Positions 35,261 through 45,994 of a DNA stretch of 64,000 bases are shown here, piece after piece. The notes under the pieces were generated by a model. That model was not told where the DNA came from and ran no database searches. It worked only from the letters and a program-made list of their open reading frames with translations. The stretch is from Riptortus pedestris. Taxonomy: Eukaryota; Arthropoda; Insecta; Hemiptera; Alydidae. The translations under genes and the position numbers were made by a program. The DNA lies in NCBI GenBank assembly GCA_019009955.1, contig CM032231.1, forward strand, positions 104,483,501 to 104,547,500, given 5' to 3'. The number at the start of each line of letters is the position of its first letter. The first letter of the stretch is position 1.

Positions 35261-36076
35261 CAACAAACAAATTAAGCTGCCCTCTTTCTGCTCTCTCAGC
35301 CTCCTAATCTGCCAGTTTTGGTAATATTATTATTATTTCTTATTTTATTTTGTTTATATTGTATATGGAAATTTGGATAATTGAATGGAGGAAATTTGGG
35401 AGGTACCTCAGGTGAGATTGCAGCTTAATATTTCAGCTTTATTTTTTATATAAATGATGGTTTACAATTTTTATAGATGATTTTAGGATAAGTGTGGACA
35501 AGCCCTTCAGGTCATCTTTGGTCAGCCCATATTCAAATAATGTTGTATTGACGGTTTTTTGATGGAGGACTCCTCTTGAACCAAACAGAAGCCCCATAAC
35601 TGTCCAGTCTTGGATGTGGTATTTTTCAGAGAAATACAGGCAACATGGCTCGTTATTATATATATATGTCTGTTAACGCTGTAGCGGTCGCAATTTTTGC
35701 TTGATCGTCGCCAAACTCCATATTTAAACGTTTTATGTACAAATAAAGATACAAAGACCAGTAGGAGGGGGGAGGTTTATATGGGACGAAAATTCGAAAT
35801 ATCTCCATTACTGACCGTCGGGTCGAAAAATTATATAGAACTTATCTCATTGCAAATTAAAAGATCTATAAATGTTGTTATGTACATGTTTTTATTATCC
35901 TTCATATTAACCGAAATATTTGCGTTTACTAGTGTCATATCAACAATAAGCTTTATATTATGCTCCGAAATAAAAAATATTGTTCTCATTGAACTTTTAT
36001 GTCATGCATAAATGAAAATACGGGACGAAAGTGGGAAATCTCCTTAGTTACGCAACGCCTGCGTGACGGACTTTTT
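35103..36076 (+). mobile_element. Family H copy with unrelated insert, next to a K2P splice donor
   Basis: The left end (AGCACATTTCCCTTATG, 35107) has lost half its palindrome. The left block and (AT)n 35215-35254 are followed by about 390 bp of non-family DNA (35263-35650), then TATATGTCTGTTAACGCTGT and the right block to the subterminal GTGGGAAATCTCC, degenerate hairpin ACGCAACGCCTGCGT and GACGGACTTTTT ending 36076. That end is 57 bp from the donor site of the exon at 36134-36365. Confidence 0.75.
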
Positions 36077-36133
36077 GGCTTCCGTATTCAACTATGTACC
36101 ACTTGATACTACGGACAAAAAGTATGAACTTAC

Positions 36134-36365
36134 TAAGAAAATGCTTGGAGACGAACTCGCCAGCTTTGTGTGGATAAGCCTGGAAGAAGTTGAAGTTCTC
36201 CGGTGGGATTGCCATTGGCTCCCCTTGCGGCGTGAGAGGCCCATTGTAGTATGACCTGGCGGTGGGGGAAGTAGGTGTGCCTCCTATAGATGTGGGGGGC
36301 AGCGGGATGTTGAGGGTGATCTGAGGTCTCGATCTTTTCACTTCCTCTCTCTCAGCCTCCTCCAT
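36134..36365 (-). CDS. K2P potassium channel, N-terminal cytoplasmic exon (predicted)
   Basis: A 232-bp exon with acceptor TTGTTGTTGCAG (36366-36377) and strong donor A|GTAAGT (intron from 36133). It encodes 77 residues from ATG at 36363-36365 (MEEAEREEVKRSRPQ, proline-rich IPLPPTSIGGTPTSPTARSY, then PPENFNFFQAYPHKAGEF and VSKHFL) plus one base. That base (A) joins the GT of the exon at 8118-8368 to make an in-phase Ser codon just before FRDFATN. GC content is far above the flanks. The ATG right after the acceptor could be the true start (with a 5' UTR exon upstream) or an internal Met. Linkage to the K2P exon is inferred from strand, order and phase; I do not recognise this N-terminal sequence independently. 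Confidence 0.7.
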
Positions 36366-36533
36366 CTGCAACAACAAATAATAATATTTTTAAAACCTTT
36401 TTTGTCTTTTGCTTGCCCTGTTTGTTTATTTGGGTCTAATAGAGTTGAAATATTTGATTTCCATCTAATGACATTCTTGTTTAGCAATATGTATACATAT
36501 GGTGTTATTAGCATGTTTGCTATACCATAACGT

Positions 36534-36654
36534 TTTAGCAGATTTCCCTTAAGGGAAATCAGCTATTGAGGTCGTACTCATGAGGCGAGTTTCGAAAAAT
36601 TTCTTCAAATGTCCATCGATCCTACCCAGGAGATGACGAAAATGAGGTCCCTTC

Positions 36655-36710
<56 letters not shown>

Positions 36711-37248
36711 CTGTTAACGCTCTAGCGGTCGCAATTTTGGTTTGATCTTTACCAAACTCGGAATTTAATCGTTTTATGTAAAAAGGAAGATCAAGTTCGT
36801 TAATGGCTGAAATCGGACCAGTGGGAGGGGTTTTTTTGAAAATTCAAAATATCTCCGTTATTATGCGTCGGATCGAAAAATTGTATAGAATAACTCTTAT
36901 TGCAAATTACATTTACTATAAATATTGATCTATTCATTTATTCTGTATCTTTAATATTAACCGAGATATTTGTATTTGTATTCTGCGTGTGGTCATCAGT
37001 AGGCTATGTTCGGACTTTCCGCCGAGAGCTCTGGCGGCCGTTTCTATAACTTCGCCCCTCGTGAATAGGTTTAGAGGTTAGGTTAACTGTGTTTTGGGGC
37101 TAAAAACTACTGGGTTATTACGCCCTAAATAATGTTTTAGGTTTAGAGGTTTCTTACTACTACAGTTGTTATTAGGCAGATTTCTCTATTGTAAAACTTC
37201 ACGTGGAAAATCTGCTTAGTTTACGCAGCCCCTGCGTGACGGACTTTT
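36534..37248 (+). mobile_element. Family H, complete copy (twin of 5352-6046)
   Basis: Left end AGCAGATTTCCC 36537-36548 in a perfect 20-bp palindrome; left block; (AT)n 36660-36706; TTTGTCTGTTAACGCTCTAG; shortened G-run; private segment with CCGCCGAGAGCTCTGGCGG (37020-37038) and GAGGTTAGGTTAACTG; subterminal repeat 37205-37216 (one mismatch); hairpin ACGCAG-CCC-CTGCGT 37223-37237; GACGGACTTTT. This is a good reference copy for the family. It begins about 170 bp upstream (in gene sense) of the K2P exon. Confidence 0.9.
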
Positions 37249-37317
37249 CTTTAATTATATTGTTATTTGTTTTATCATAGATTTTATTTACTGTTAACAA
37301 CCCTAGAAGGTTGGTAT

Positions 37318-38143
37318 TTTTAGCTGATTTCCCTTAAGGAAAATCAGCTATTGAGGTCTCGTACTTATACCCCGATTTCCGACATTTTTCTTCAAATGCC
37401 CATCGATCCTACTCTTGGAGATGACGATCCGAAATGAGATCCGCTTGAAATATAATTGTTTTAGATAAAAAGAAACATCGACTTCGTTAACTGCTTAAAT
37501 TGGACCAGGGGGAGGGGGGTTTAGTGGAGAGGATTTTCAAAAATTCTTAATATCTCCATTATTTTGCTCCGGGTCGATAAACTGCATAGAGGCAATCTTA
37601 TTGTAAATATAATGTTCTATAAATGTTGTTACACTCATTTTTTTTATTATCTTGATTATTAACAGATATATTTGCATTTTTTAGTTTTCGGTCTTGAGTA
37701 AACCACACTTCTACTCATCCCATATTAATAACAGGGCCCCGCTACCCTATGTGCAAAGTGTGCATTGCACAAGGGTGCCATCCTTTAGGGGCGACAAAAT
37801 CAAGGGCCCAGAAAGAAAATTAGATTTTATTCTTTTCATTTTGATATTTTAGTCTACAAATAAATAAGACTTTTAAAGTTCAGTTCTTTACTTTATTTCA
37901 AGCACCTGCCTACCATAAAAAAAAGATAATTCAAAATGCCTTAAGGGTCGCCAAAATCCTTTTTTGCACACAGGCGTCAGTAGCCCTTACGGGGGCCCTG
38001 ATTAACAATATGCTATTATGTTATGAAGCACTTTATTTGAAGCATTAATACCAAATATTGTTATCATTGAACTTTTAAGTTCTGAGGTAAATGGAAATAC
38101 GTAACGCACGTGTTAACGCAACCCCTGCGTGACGGACTTTTTT
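37318..38143 (+). mobile_element. Family H copy interrupted by a hAT-like MITE
   Basis: Left end AGCTGATTTCCCTTAAGGAA at 37322; left block diverged; no microsatellite (joins at ATCCGCTTGAAATATAATTG); right block through a G-run at 37507-37518; then a 269-bp insert (37732-38000); then ATTAACAATATGCTATTATG and the terminus AACGCAACCCCTGCGTGACG ending 38143. The subterminal GGGAAATCTGC is deleted (CACGTGTTAACGCAACC). Confidence 0.8.
37732..38000. mobile_element. hAT-like MITE with 8-bp target-site duplication
   Basis: The insert begins CAGGGCCCCGCTACCC and ends GGGTAGC-like text as ...GTAGCCCTTACGGGGGCCCTG, giving short imperfect terminal inverted repeats starting CAGGGCCCC. The 8-bp flanks are ATTAATAA (37724-37731) and ATTAACAA (38001-38008), 7 of 8 identical, as expected for hAT insertions. 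The interior is non-coding; it includes GTGCATTGCACAAGGGTGCC. The right flank also matches uninterrupted family H copies (GATATTAACAATATTCTATT at 1611-1630). Confidence 0.8.
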
Positions 38144-40555
38144 TATTTGTTATTTTTTTAGCCTTGAACATGATGAGAGCTAGGCAAGTTGCGTAATTAC
38201 GCTATTAACATTTTGAAGACAATATAAGCAGATAAGAGGAATTAAAAGTCCAGTATTCAGTTATTAGCTTGACTTCGGTAACATTTTTCTAGTAAAATTT
38301 TCATATCCTTTATTTAATTTCGAAAAAACAAAAAAAAAATTTGAATCTAAAGTATCCTCATATATATCTATGTGTGTGTGTGTTGTGTGTGTTGATCACA
38401 ATTTGGTTCGAGAAGAATGTATTTCATTTATTTATTTTTTAAGCAGTGTCTAAGTTGTTTTTCCCCTAAGGAAGTATGACTCAACTCGTTTAAAGGTGTT
38501 AAAAACTTAAGGTTAAAATAACTAAATTATGTTTGAGCCATATTATTGTTATTGTATACAGTATTAATGCTCACTTTATAGAATACAGCTGAATATACTT
38601 TTTGTCTTTAAAAGGATTTATAATGTAAGATAATGTTTTAAGATAATACTAAATGTATTGTAACGTTTTTGTTATGTTTTTCTAATCGATACTATTAGTT
38701 GTTATCAACCAAGGGGTTGAAATATTTTTATTACCAGAAATGAACAAATAGTGGGTAATTTTGTTACCATTTAAATGTTATGATGTAGATAGCACATAAC
38801 CATAGGTCCTAGATACAAACCATCACAATACCTCCTCATGTATCTAGTGTATTCATCAGACAAATAATTAAAATCTTTGCACTTGTGAAATTTCTATTAA
38901 CAGTCAACCATTGTCTTATCAATGCTCTAGATTTATGAGGCGAGTGTTGTGCATGAGACCTAAGACCTAGGACCTTGGACTATTTTATAGCTGTTAGTAC
39001 ATTTTCTTTATAATTTTTGTTTGTATTTTTTTAATAAAACAGTTTAACTTAAAACTTTTTTTTTACTTATTTATTACTTCAAGAAATCCTTAAATAATGG
39101 GTTTTTTGGTCCACACTCCAAATGCTTTTAGTTTCTTACTTATTATGAAAGAATCCATATACTATTGAATCCCTTTAGTTAAGTTTTATTACTGAGTTGA
39201 CCAGTACTAATTGAAAACTGCATTTCCAAGAAGGGTGCAAGTCTCGAAAAGTAAATCTTTCAGGAGGGAATGAAACACATTTTGGAGAACAACCGATGAT
39301 TTAATTAACGATTAAGTACATGTATTTCCATTTCATTAAGTTTAATAATAGTACAATAATAATACAGGTAAAATAAATTGAAACCATTAGATTTCTGTAT
39401 TGCAAGATAAAATGGCAACAGTTGTAGTCAAACTCTACATTCTGTGTACTTCACTCCATTTAACTAACTATTAATTTTTGATGTCATTTTAATGTTGTTA
39501 TGTTTATATCTTCAAAATAAACACGTAGTTCTGCGTTGAGATAAGGAATGCATTTGTCGCTATGTCTTATGTCTTCTTTTCACTCCTGCTTCAACCGCCC
39601 GGTTTGTTCTCACATTTGAACAAATTTGAGCACTACAATGGTTTCTAAATTGATATCCCGCTTAAGAACTCTCATTCCCACTTCTTCAAATTCAATCATT
39701 TTTTCCCTTTGTTAGAGCCCTAATTTTATAAGATTTGAAATCTAAGGTGTTCATTAAATAATTAGTGGAATAATAGCTTAAACAATCGTATAAGGAGTGA
39801 GTGTTCAGAAAAAGCTGAATATACATAATCATTCATAGGCCTCCACAAATAAAGAATCTAACTACTTACAGACTTGTCAACGTTAATACTCTTTTGTTGC
39901 CAAATTCCCTAATAGTGATTACACTCTGGACCTATATTTGAACTTTATTGAGAAATTAATTCTAAAATTGGTTTGATCTGAAAAGGGCGAAAATCAGATA
40001 TTGTCTCAGGTTTGTGTTGATTAATGTCCTGGCTTATGACCCATAATATCATATTCATAAGAAACAATGAAAATGTTTTCTCCTGCTTTAATGATTTTCT
40101 TTTTTAATTTCCCTCACACTTTGTTTGTTTATGTGCCTGTCTGAGATCTAGATTTTCCCTGAACTAATATCAATATAAATAATTTGTTCCAAGAATTAAG
40201 TAAAATGTCTAAACCCTTTTTAAACGTGTTAAAAATTCATGTTCAATAGCTAGTACTAACAGAGAACATTTCTAATAATTCTATTGATATTAATAAAAAC
40301 AAAGAATAATCTCCCATAACAATAATGATTTGAAGCGTAAGTAACATACTACTCAGTTTTAAAAAGACTTTTTATGAAAACCTCTATTAAATTAATCTCG
40401 GTGTATAAACCACAGCGTGTTGCAATAAAGCATTCCTGTATAAGTTTCTCTTGTATACTTTAGACACATCCTTTAATTAAAGTTGAGTTCTAGATAAGGA
40501 TGAAAAAGAAGAAAAAACTACAGAAAATTCCCCTACGTTTATTTTAGAACAGGAC
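38144..40555. other. Unique DNA upstream of the K2P exon, 2.4 kb
   Basis: No coding exon, family H or SINE signal seen. A short GTGTGTGTGTGTTGTGTGTG run lies at 38371-38392. It may include undetected 5' non-coding exons of the K2P gene. Confidence 0.45.
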
Positions 40556-40755
40556 CCGAGGTTAGCCTTGTGTGTTAAGGCATTGTATTTAAATCACTTT
40601 CATAACTTGATCGTGGGCTCTGCCCCGAGAGAGCAAAGAAATTTAGTTAGTGGCGGTCTAACTGAATAAACTCCCCAGTACCCAGAAAATTATTTCTGTC
40701 TATGAATAATCAGACCCAATTAGTCCTATATGCATAAAGTGAACATTAGTCTGCG
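40556..40755 (+). mobile_element. SINE S1 copy, diverged
   Basis: Aligns along its whole length with S1: GAGGTTAGCCTTGTGTGTTA (head), a degenerate box B (ATCGTGGGCTCTGCCCCGAG), GTGGCGGTCTAACTGAATAA and CAGACCCAATTAGTCCTATA with GCATAAAGTGAACATTA. An old copy. Confidence 0.6.
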
Positions 40756-42521
40756 TCTGAGTTTCTGTGCACGCGTGCGCGCGGGTAGGTGTGTGACCAT
40801 ATATATATATATGCATACACAGGGCGTCCAAAGCTCCCGTGCCGCCCCCCTTAAAATCGCATCTATAGGTAAAAAAATCTTTATTTCCGCATAAAAATGC
40901 TACGACATAAAAGTTGCTATAGACCCCTATAACTTAGTGAGGTTAGGCTTAGTGAGTCTCCTATCAGCATTCGCGTTGTGAACCGTGTTTAGGTTAGTGC
41001 GTGTTTATAAACTGGGAAATACCGGAGTCTGAAGTGCGGCCGTGAATGGACCTATTTGTTAATAACTATATCATATTTTATTTTACTGTTTTAATATATG
41101 TAATATAGTTAAATTGGCCTTGACTTCTTCTTTACATCTCGCATCGCCCCTCCACAACAACAATATTATCTTTGAAACAATTCTACGGGGAAAAGGAATG
41201 GATTCTAAAATTAAAAAAAAAAAAAAGGAAAGAAGTACAACTCCAGATGGCTTGAAGATGGTGCCTTTGCATCGAAAGCGCTTGCCAACTGTACTCGATT
41301 ATCAGCCAGTGATGACGCTCTGCAGCGACAGATATGACAACAAGAAAAGGAGTATTTAAAAATAAATAACGATTTATTAATTAATCTTCATTCATTGGAA
41401 ATAGCAAAGTTATGGTCGCTGAAGAAGTACTGGAGATGGTTACGAGGTTGAATATGGACTGAAAAGATTCAGTAAAGATTATTCCACCCCAAAACTCTGG
41501 CTGGAGAAGTACTGGAGAAGGTTGAGTATGGACTGAAAAGATTTTTCATGGGTCACAATTATGGCACACTAAGACTCATGCATTAATTAATACAATTTGC
41601 AATTGCTCTGTGTAACAAAAGTACCGAGTGAAGAAAGAAAAGTCTATCAATTGCGATACTTCAAGTTAAGGACCTGAAGAAGAAATGGCTGCTCTAGCTA
41701 ACATGACAGCTTCAGCCTGCTGGCTTTAATCAAGGAAGCCAGTAGCTAGCTGTATTATAGGCTTGGTGGTAAGCTGCAAGAATGCATGTGATGATGAGGG
41801 CGAAGATGAGGGAGGCTTGATTCCTGTTGCAGGAATTCTGATAATCCAAGTTGGCTTTTATCTATTTATTTATATTTTTTTTTTAAAAAATGCAGTATGT
41901 GTATGTATGAGTAAGTGTGATAAATTGATTTTAATTATTTGCAAAAATAATAATAAAAAAAAACAGAAAAAAGTTCATACATTAAAAGTAAAAGTCATTT
42001 AATTGTAATATTGGCTAATTAGAATGCCAGTTGAAAATATGTACTTGTAAGTGAGAAAATATATGTTTATGTAATATAATATATAATTAAAAAAGTGTAT
42101 ATACTATTATTATATACGATAAGTAAGTATATTCCCAGTATTTAAAATGTACAATGATTATTAATTGTAGGCCATTTGGCCATTAATAAAGGCAGTTAAA
42201 AATATGAAGCCAGTAGTAAGAAGTGTAAATAGGTACAACGTAACTCGTGTTAGTAGAACACATCTTTAAGTAAATATAAATAAACAAAAATGTATTTATA
42301 GACTTAGTTAAGATAGAATTGTAAAGAAAATTAGTAAATTTAATACCCTTAGAATATGACAAGAGCGGTATTTACAATATATTGGTTGATATTATTTAAA
42401 ACATAGAGTAAAACAGCATTATACTACTATAAAGTGTATAATAACCTAGTTGTTGGTTGCCCAAATCATATTAATCCTAATCCTAATCCTACAATTGGCC
42501 ATTTTAAGGCGGGTGGACCAC
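40756..42521. other. Unassigned DNA, 1.8 kb
   Basis: Contains a short (AT)n at 40799-40812, GC-richer text at 40820-40860, and low-complexity A-rich tracts. Open frames at 41114-41359 and 41763-42002 have no recognisable motif. A repeated phrase (GAAGTACTGGAGA near 41424 and 41506) hints at a local duplication. Confidence 0.4.
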
Positions 42522-42524
42522 CAT

Positions 42525-42567
<43 letters not shown>

Positions 42568-43744
42568 TCCCGACTCTAGATCATCTTATTGAAGCATTAT
42601 CAGACAGTACAGAACGTTGATAATGCTAGTAGAGCAGTCAGCTACCAGAGCGTGCTAGTATCGGGGTTCTAAAGGGACGGCGCGGAAAAGAGGCCTGCCT
42701 GTCAACAAATAGATCCGGCAATCCTTGAGCCTCTGCTATTATCAATTCCCTCGCATCTGACTACTTAAAGGGGAACTATTTCTATGCCGTCTTTGTAAAT
42801 AGAACTATAGTATGTGAGAATATCCCGATGGAACATTGCCAAGTTATACCTTCGTATTGGTTTCAGGTGCTTCGAGTTGGTTTTCAACAGTAGTTTAAGA
42901 CAATTTTGAGGCATTAAAATAATTGAGCAATGCCTATTTATTTGACTAAAACCTATAATTTTACGGAAGGACATTTAGGAGAGGAATGGATGCAAAGTGA
43001 GGACACAAATGTTAGTTTGCCCCAACTGCATTCAAGTCATTTCAGTCCGTCGTTTCCCGGGTTTGTTGAATTCTGTCTTGTGCCTCATTACAAATCTTCT
43101 CGCCATGGAGCAATGCTGACTATTAAAAACTCAACCTTACTTTTCTGGTTAAAAGTTTAGTTTTGGTTTCTTTAGCTCTAAAACTGCCGCAGATTGGTTT
43201 CGAACATATGGTTCATAGAATTGACATGTGGGAAGAGCCATGTACTCCAAGGGGATGCCGATTACTGGTGGGTCCATTGCATTTTTCTAGTATAACGGTT
43301 TTTTGAGGTGGTTTGGATATAGTACGTTACAGATCTTAGTCACTGAGAAGTCTGAACTTCATCTCCATCTTCAGCTGAAGACCAAAAGACTAATCCTTGG
43401 TACGAGATAAAGTAAGATAAAGGGTTAAGGCTTGAAACTCATTAATATAATAAAACCTAGAGTGCCCATGGGGCATCCCGTGATTTAAACTTGTCCCCTC
43501 TTGGACGTAAGTATAGTGCGTTGCTCACTTCAAAACCCACGCTCTGCGAACACGACCATGCATATTTGAAATGGCTGAACAGAAAGTACTTACTTCTCGA
43601 AAGTGAAGGTACAGAGGAATGGTAAGGACAAGGTGTGGTTTCCTCTTGTTTCCTGTATGAAATACCTTTGTCCTGCTATTCTATGAAAGACTGGGATTAA
43701 TTCCACTTCAGAAAAACATCCCTCCGCACCCTGTTGCTTACATC
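42522..43744. other. (AT)n tract and unassigned DNA
   Basis: (AT)n lies at 42522-42565. The following 1.2 kb has moderate GC but no supported gene. Confidence 0.4.
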
Positions 43745-44125
43745 TATTTTTTTTTTCTTTTGGGGTGCTATTATAGACCTCGAGATCTTTACCCGCCCTT
43801 GACTCGAGGGATTCGTGACCAGAATTCTACGTAATGAGTGTTCACCTCGACGTAAACCACTTCTGTAAGGAGTATCTGGCAGGAATCCCCTGCAGTCAGA
43901 CGGACCTCATTGAAGCCCTGGAAGTCTGTGGTAAGTCTGCGTCATTCTGGCAGTCCTATAGGTGCTAGAATCCCGCTTATCCACAAGGGCTCCGACATTC
44001 AAGCGTATTGGTAGCGAACCCGATAACTAATGCTCTCCCTTGGCGGGATTCGAACCTGGATCTATTTTCATCTTCAATTTACTTAGGGCAGTGGTAGATA
44101 TAAGCGTGCCTGTTTGACCACCAAC
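43745..44125 (-). mobile_element. Second tRNA-derived SINE family (S2)
   Basis: On the minus strand a tRNA-like head carries a box A-like TGGTCAAACAGG (near 44121-44110) and a box B GGTTCGAATCC (44056-44046). A GC-richer body follows and an A-rich tail (CCCCAAAAGAAAAAAAAAAT, 43765-43746). The wide A-B spacing suggests a tRNA with a long variable arm. No target duplication is evident, and only one copy is seen here. Confidence 0.55.
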
Positions 44126-44732
44126 TCCTTCATAAACTGACTAACGAGTATGCAGATTTCATCCAATTTTTTTTTTCCAATTTTCTCTCACTAACATGGT
44201 ACGATTACAACGATTTATTTTCACAAGAGGCATAATTTAAAGATTAGTACACCATAAACTCTTCTATAGAGCATAGGCTCATTCTACTGAGAACAACAAC
44301 AAACTTAACATGACCTCTAACTTCATCCATATGACATTAACATACATTAACTAGCTCAACAAATTGCATACTTTTTCACACGTAAAAAGTGCCATTACGT
44401 GCCTTAAAAGGTGCAATGATTATAGAGCCTTATAGCAGCGCAAAATAACTTTTAAGCCTACTAATATTATAATATCTGAAGGCTACTCCTAGTAATTGAA
44501 GGAGGGAATAGGTGAACCTTTTTTGATAGGAGTGGAAAAGGGAATAAGCGGATCACAAAAACATGAGGTGGTTCCCCGTTGCCTTCTGCATCTGACAATC
44601 CAACTTCTTTATGGGGAAATTCGGTTCTCACCTATAAAGGCATGAGTGATTTCTAGCTGTAGCCCATTGATTGCATAATCTGACTAATGTTAATTATCCA
44701 GTATTTATACTACAACTTTAATCTACCCTCCA
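44126..44732. other. Unassigned DNA
   Basis: No recognisable features. A T-rich tract lies at 44167-44177. Confidence 0.4.
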
Positions 44733-44934
44733 GTCTTGTCCCACCGACATGTTGTGAGACTTTAGTCAAGGATGACGGCAAACTAATATTATACAAAGAT
44801 CACGAGAGAAAAATTACTTTTTCAAACCAAACGGATTGTAATTTACTAAAAGAACAATCCCGTCGAATGAAAGACTGCATAGCGAATTTCCTTTATGAAA
44901 CCAGCTAAAATTCGTAAGCGTATGAAGAAATAAA
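44733..44934 (+). CDS. Possible 3'-terminal exon of an unidentified gene (coding 44733-44908)
   Basis: After a pyrimidine-rich stretch and CTCCAG (a plausible acceptor) one frame stays open to a TAA at 44906-44908: CCETLVKDDGKLILYKDHER then KITFSNQTDCNLLKEQSRRM and KDCIANFLYETS. A polyadenylation signal AATAAA follows at 44929-44934. The composition (charged, no low complexity) looks coding, unlike most frames here. I do not recognise the protein, and no upstream exon was found. A processed pseudogene fragment or chance frame is also possible. Confidence 0.35.
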
Positions 44935-45384
44935 TCTTACAGGCCCACGAGTGAGAGGCTAGAGTTTGGCTGGGCAGTCATCCCCTGTGATCTCAATCTG
45001 TCAGTTCCTCTTAGAGCACTCATTTATTACTCACACCAGTGTCAGTTATAAGTGTTGGTATATATGTTCTGGCTCAACCTATTCATATATCCTGATCCCT
45101 TATTTTAAAACAATTAACATAAACATGCGGCGTCCTAATAATAACAGAAGAGAGAAATACATCTAAGAAGGAATCCCAGAATCTGGCAAGAATAATAATT
45201 AGGACTAGGATTCTGAAAATGTTCAACGGTAGAGGGCAAGAGCAGTAGGAGACAAAGAAACAGCATTTATACCTCGTTGTACGTGCCAACTAATTCCTTG
45301 ATTGATCACTTGAGCAGCTGAGTGGATTTATAAAACAACAATTGCAGAAGAACTGGGCTTATTTGATATTTTTCAGGGACTAAC
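44935..45384. other. Unassigned DNA
   Basis: No supported features; overlapping open frames on both strands near 45083-45289 have no motif. Confidence 0.4.
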
Positions 45385-45770
45385 AATAACGATACTACTT
45401 CCGATGTTAGGCTTCACTCATTCTCTAAACCCCATCCCACATGATCCCATTTCTTACTCCTTACATAAAAAGTTTATTATTATTATTATTTATTAACGTC
45501 CACTTTTTGCAACTTAGGCTAATCGGGACGGGTTATCTACAGGTTACCACCCTTTTCTAGCCAGGGTGGGATTTTAGGACGTTATTTAATGAATTTCGTC
45601 ACTAAATAATTTCCTTTGCCCAGGCGAGAATCGAACTCGCCACTCTAGGTTTACCATGTGAAATAAAGGTCAACGCTTTAACTCGCATGGCTAACCTGAG
45701 CCCCATAAAAAGTTTAAATATCGAGTTTGGCAACGACCAAACAAACATTGTATATATATATATATTTAGA
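45385..45770 (-). mobile_element. Family H fragment split by a SINE
   Basis: Diverged family text (AAACCCCATCCCACATGATC) is followed by the S1 SINE, then TTTAAATATCGAGTTTGGCAACGACC-type sequence and a short (AT)n at 45752-45766. Joining the flanks at the 12-bp duplication restores family order. Both element ends are missing. Confidence 0.6.
45477..45704 (-). mobile_element. SINE S1 copy with 12-bp target-site duplication
   Basis: A full S1 element on the minus strand: head GGGGCTCAGGTTAGCCATGC from 45704, box B GAGTTCGATTCTCGCC (45632-45617), body with GGCTAGAAAAGGGTGGTAAC, tail of AATAAT repeats. It is flanked by ATAAAAAGTTTA at 45465-45476 and 45705-45716. It resembles a tRNA gene only in its head. 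Confidence 0.85.
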
Positions 45771-45994
45771 CACTACTACTCCGTTTATAGCTAAAATCGA
45801 ATCAGGAACCCAGGGGTTTTAAATAAAGTGTATAATCAAAATTCAAAATATATCCGTTATTTTCAGTCTCATTGAAGTATGTTATATACACAATGACGTT
45901 AAACATTTAATGTCAATTGTTGCTTACGGTTTATCGAGTTATTCGTATGTGGGAGTATTGAATGTTCTCCCAAATGTGTGTAGTCCGTTATCAT

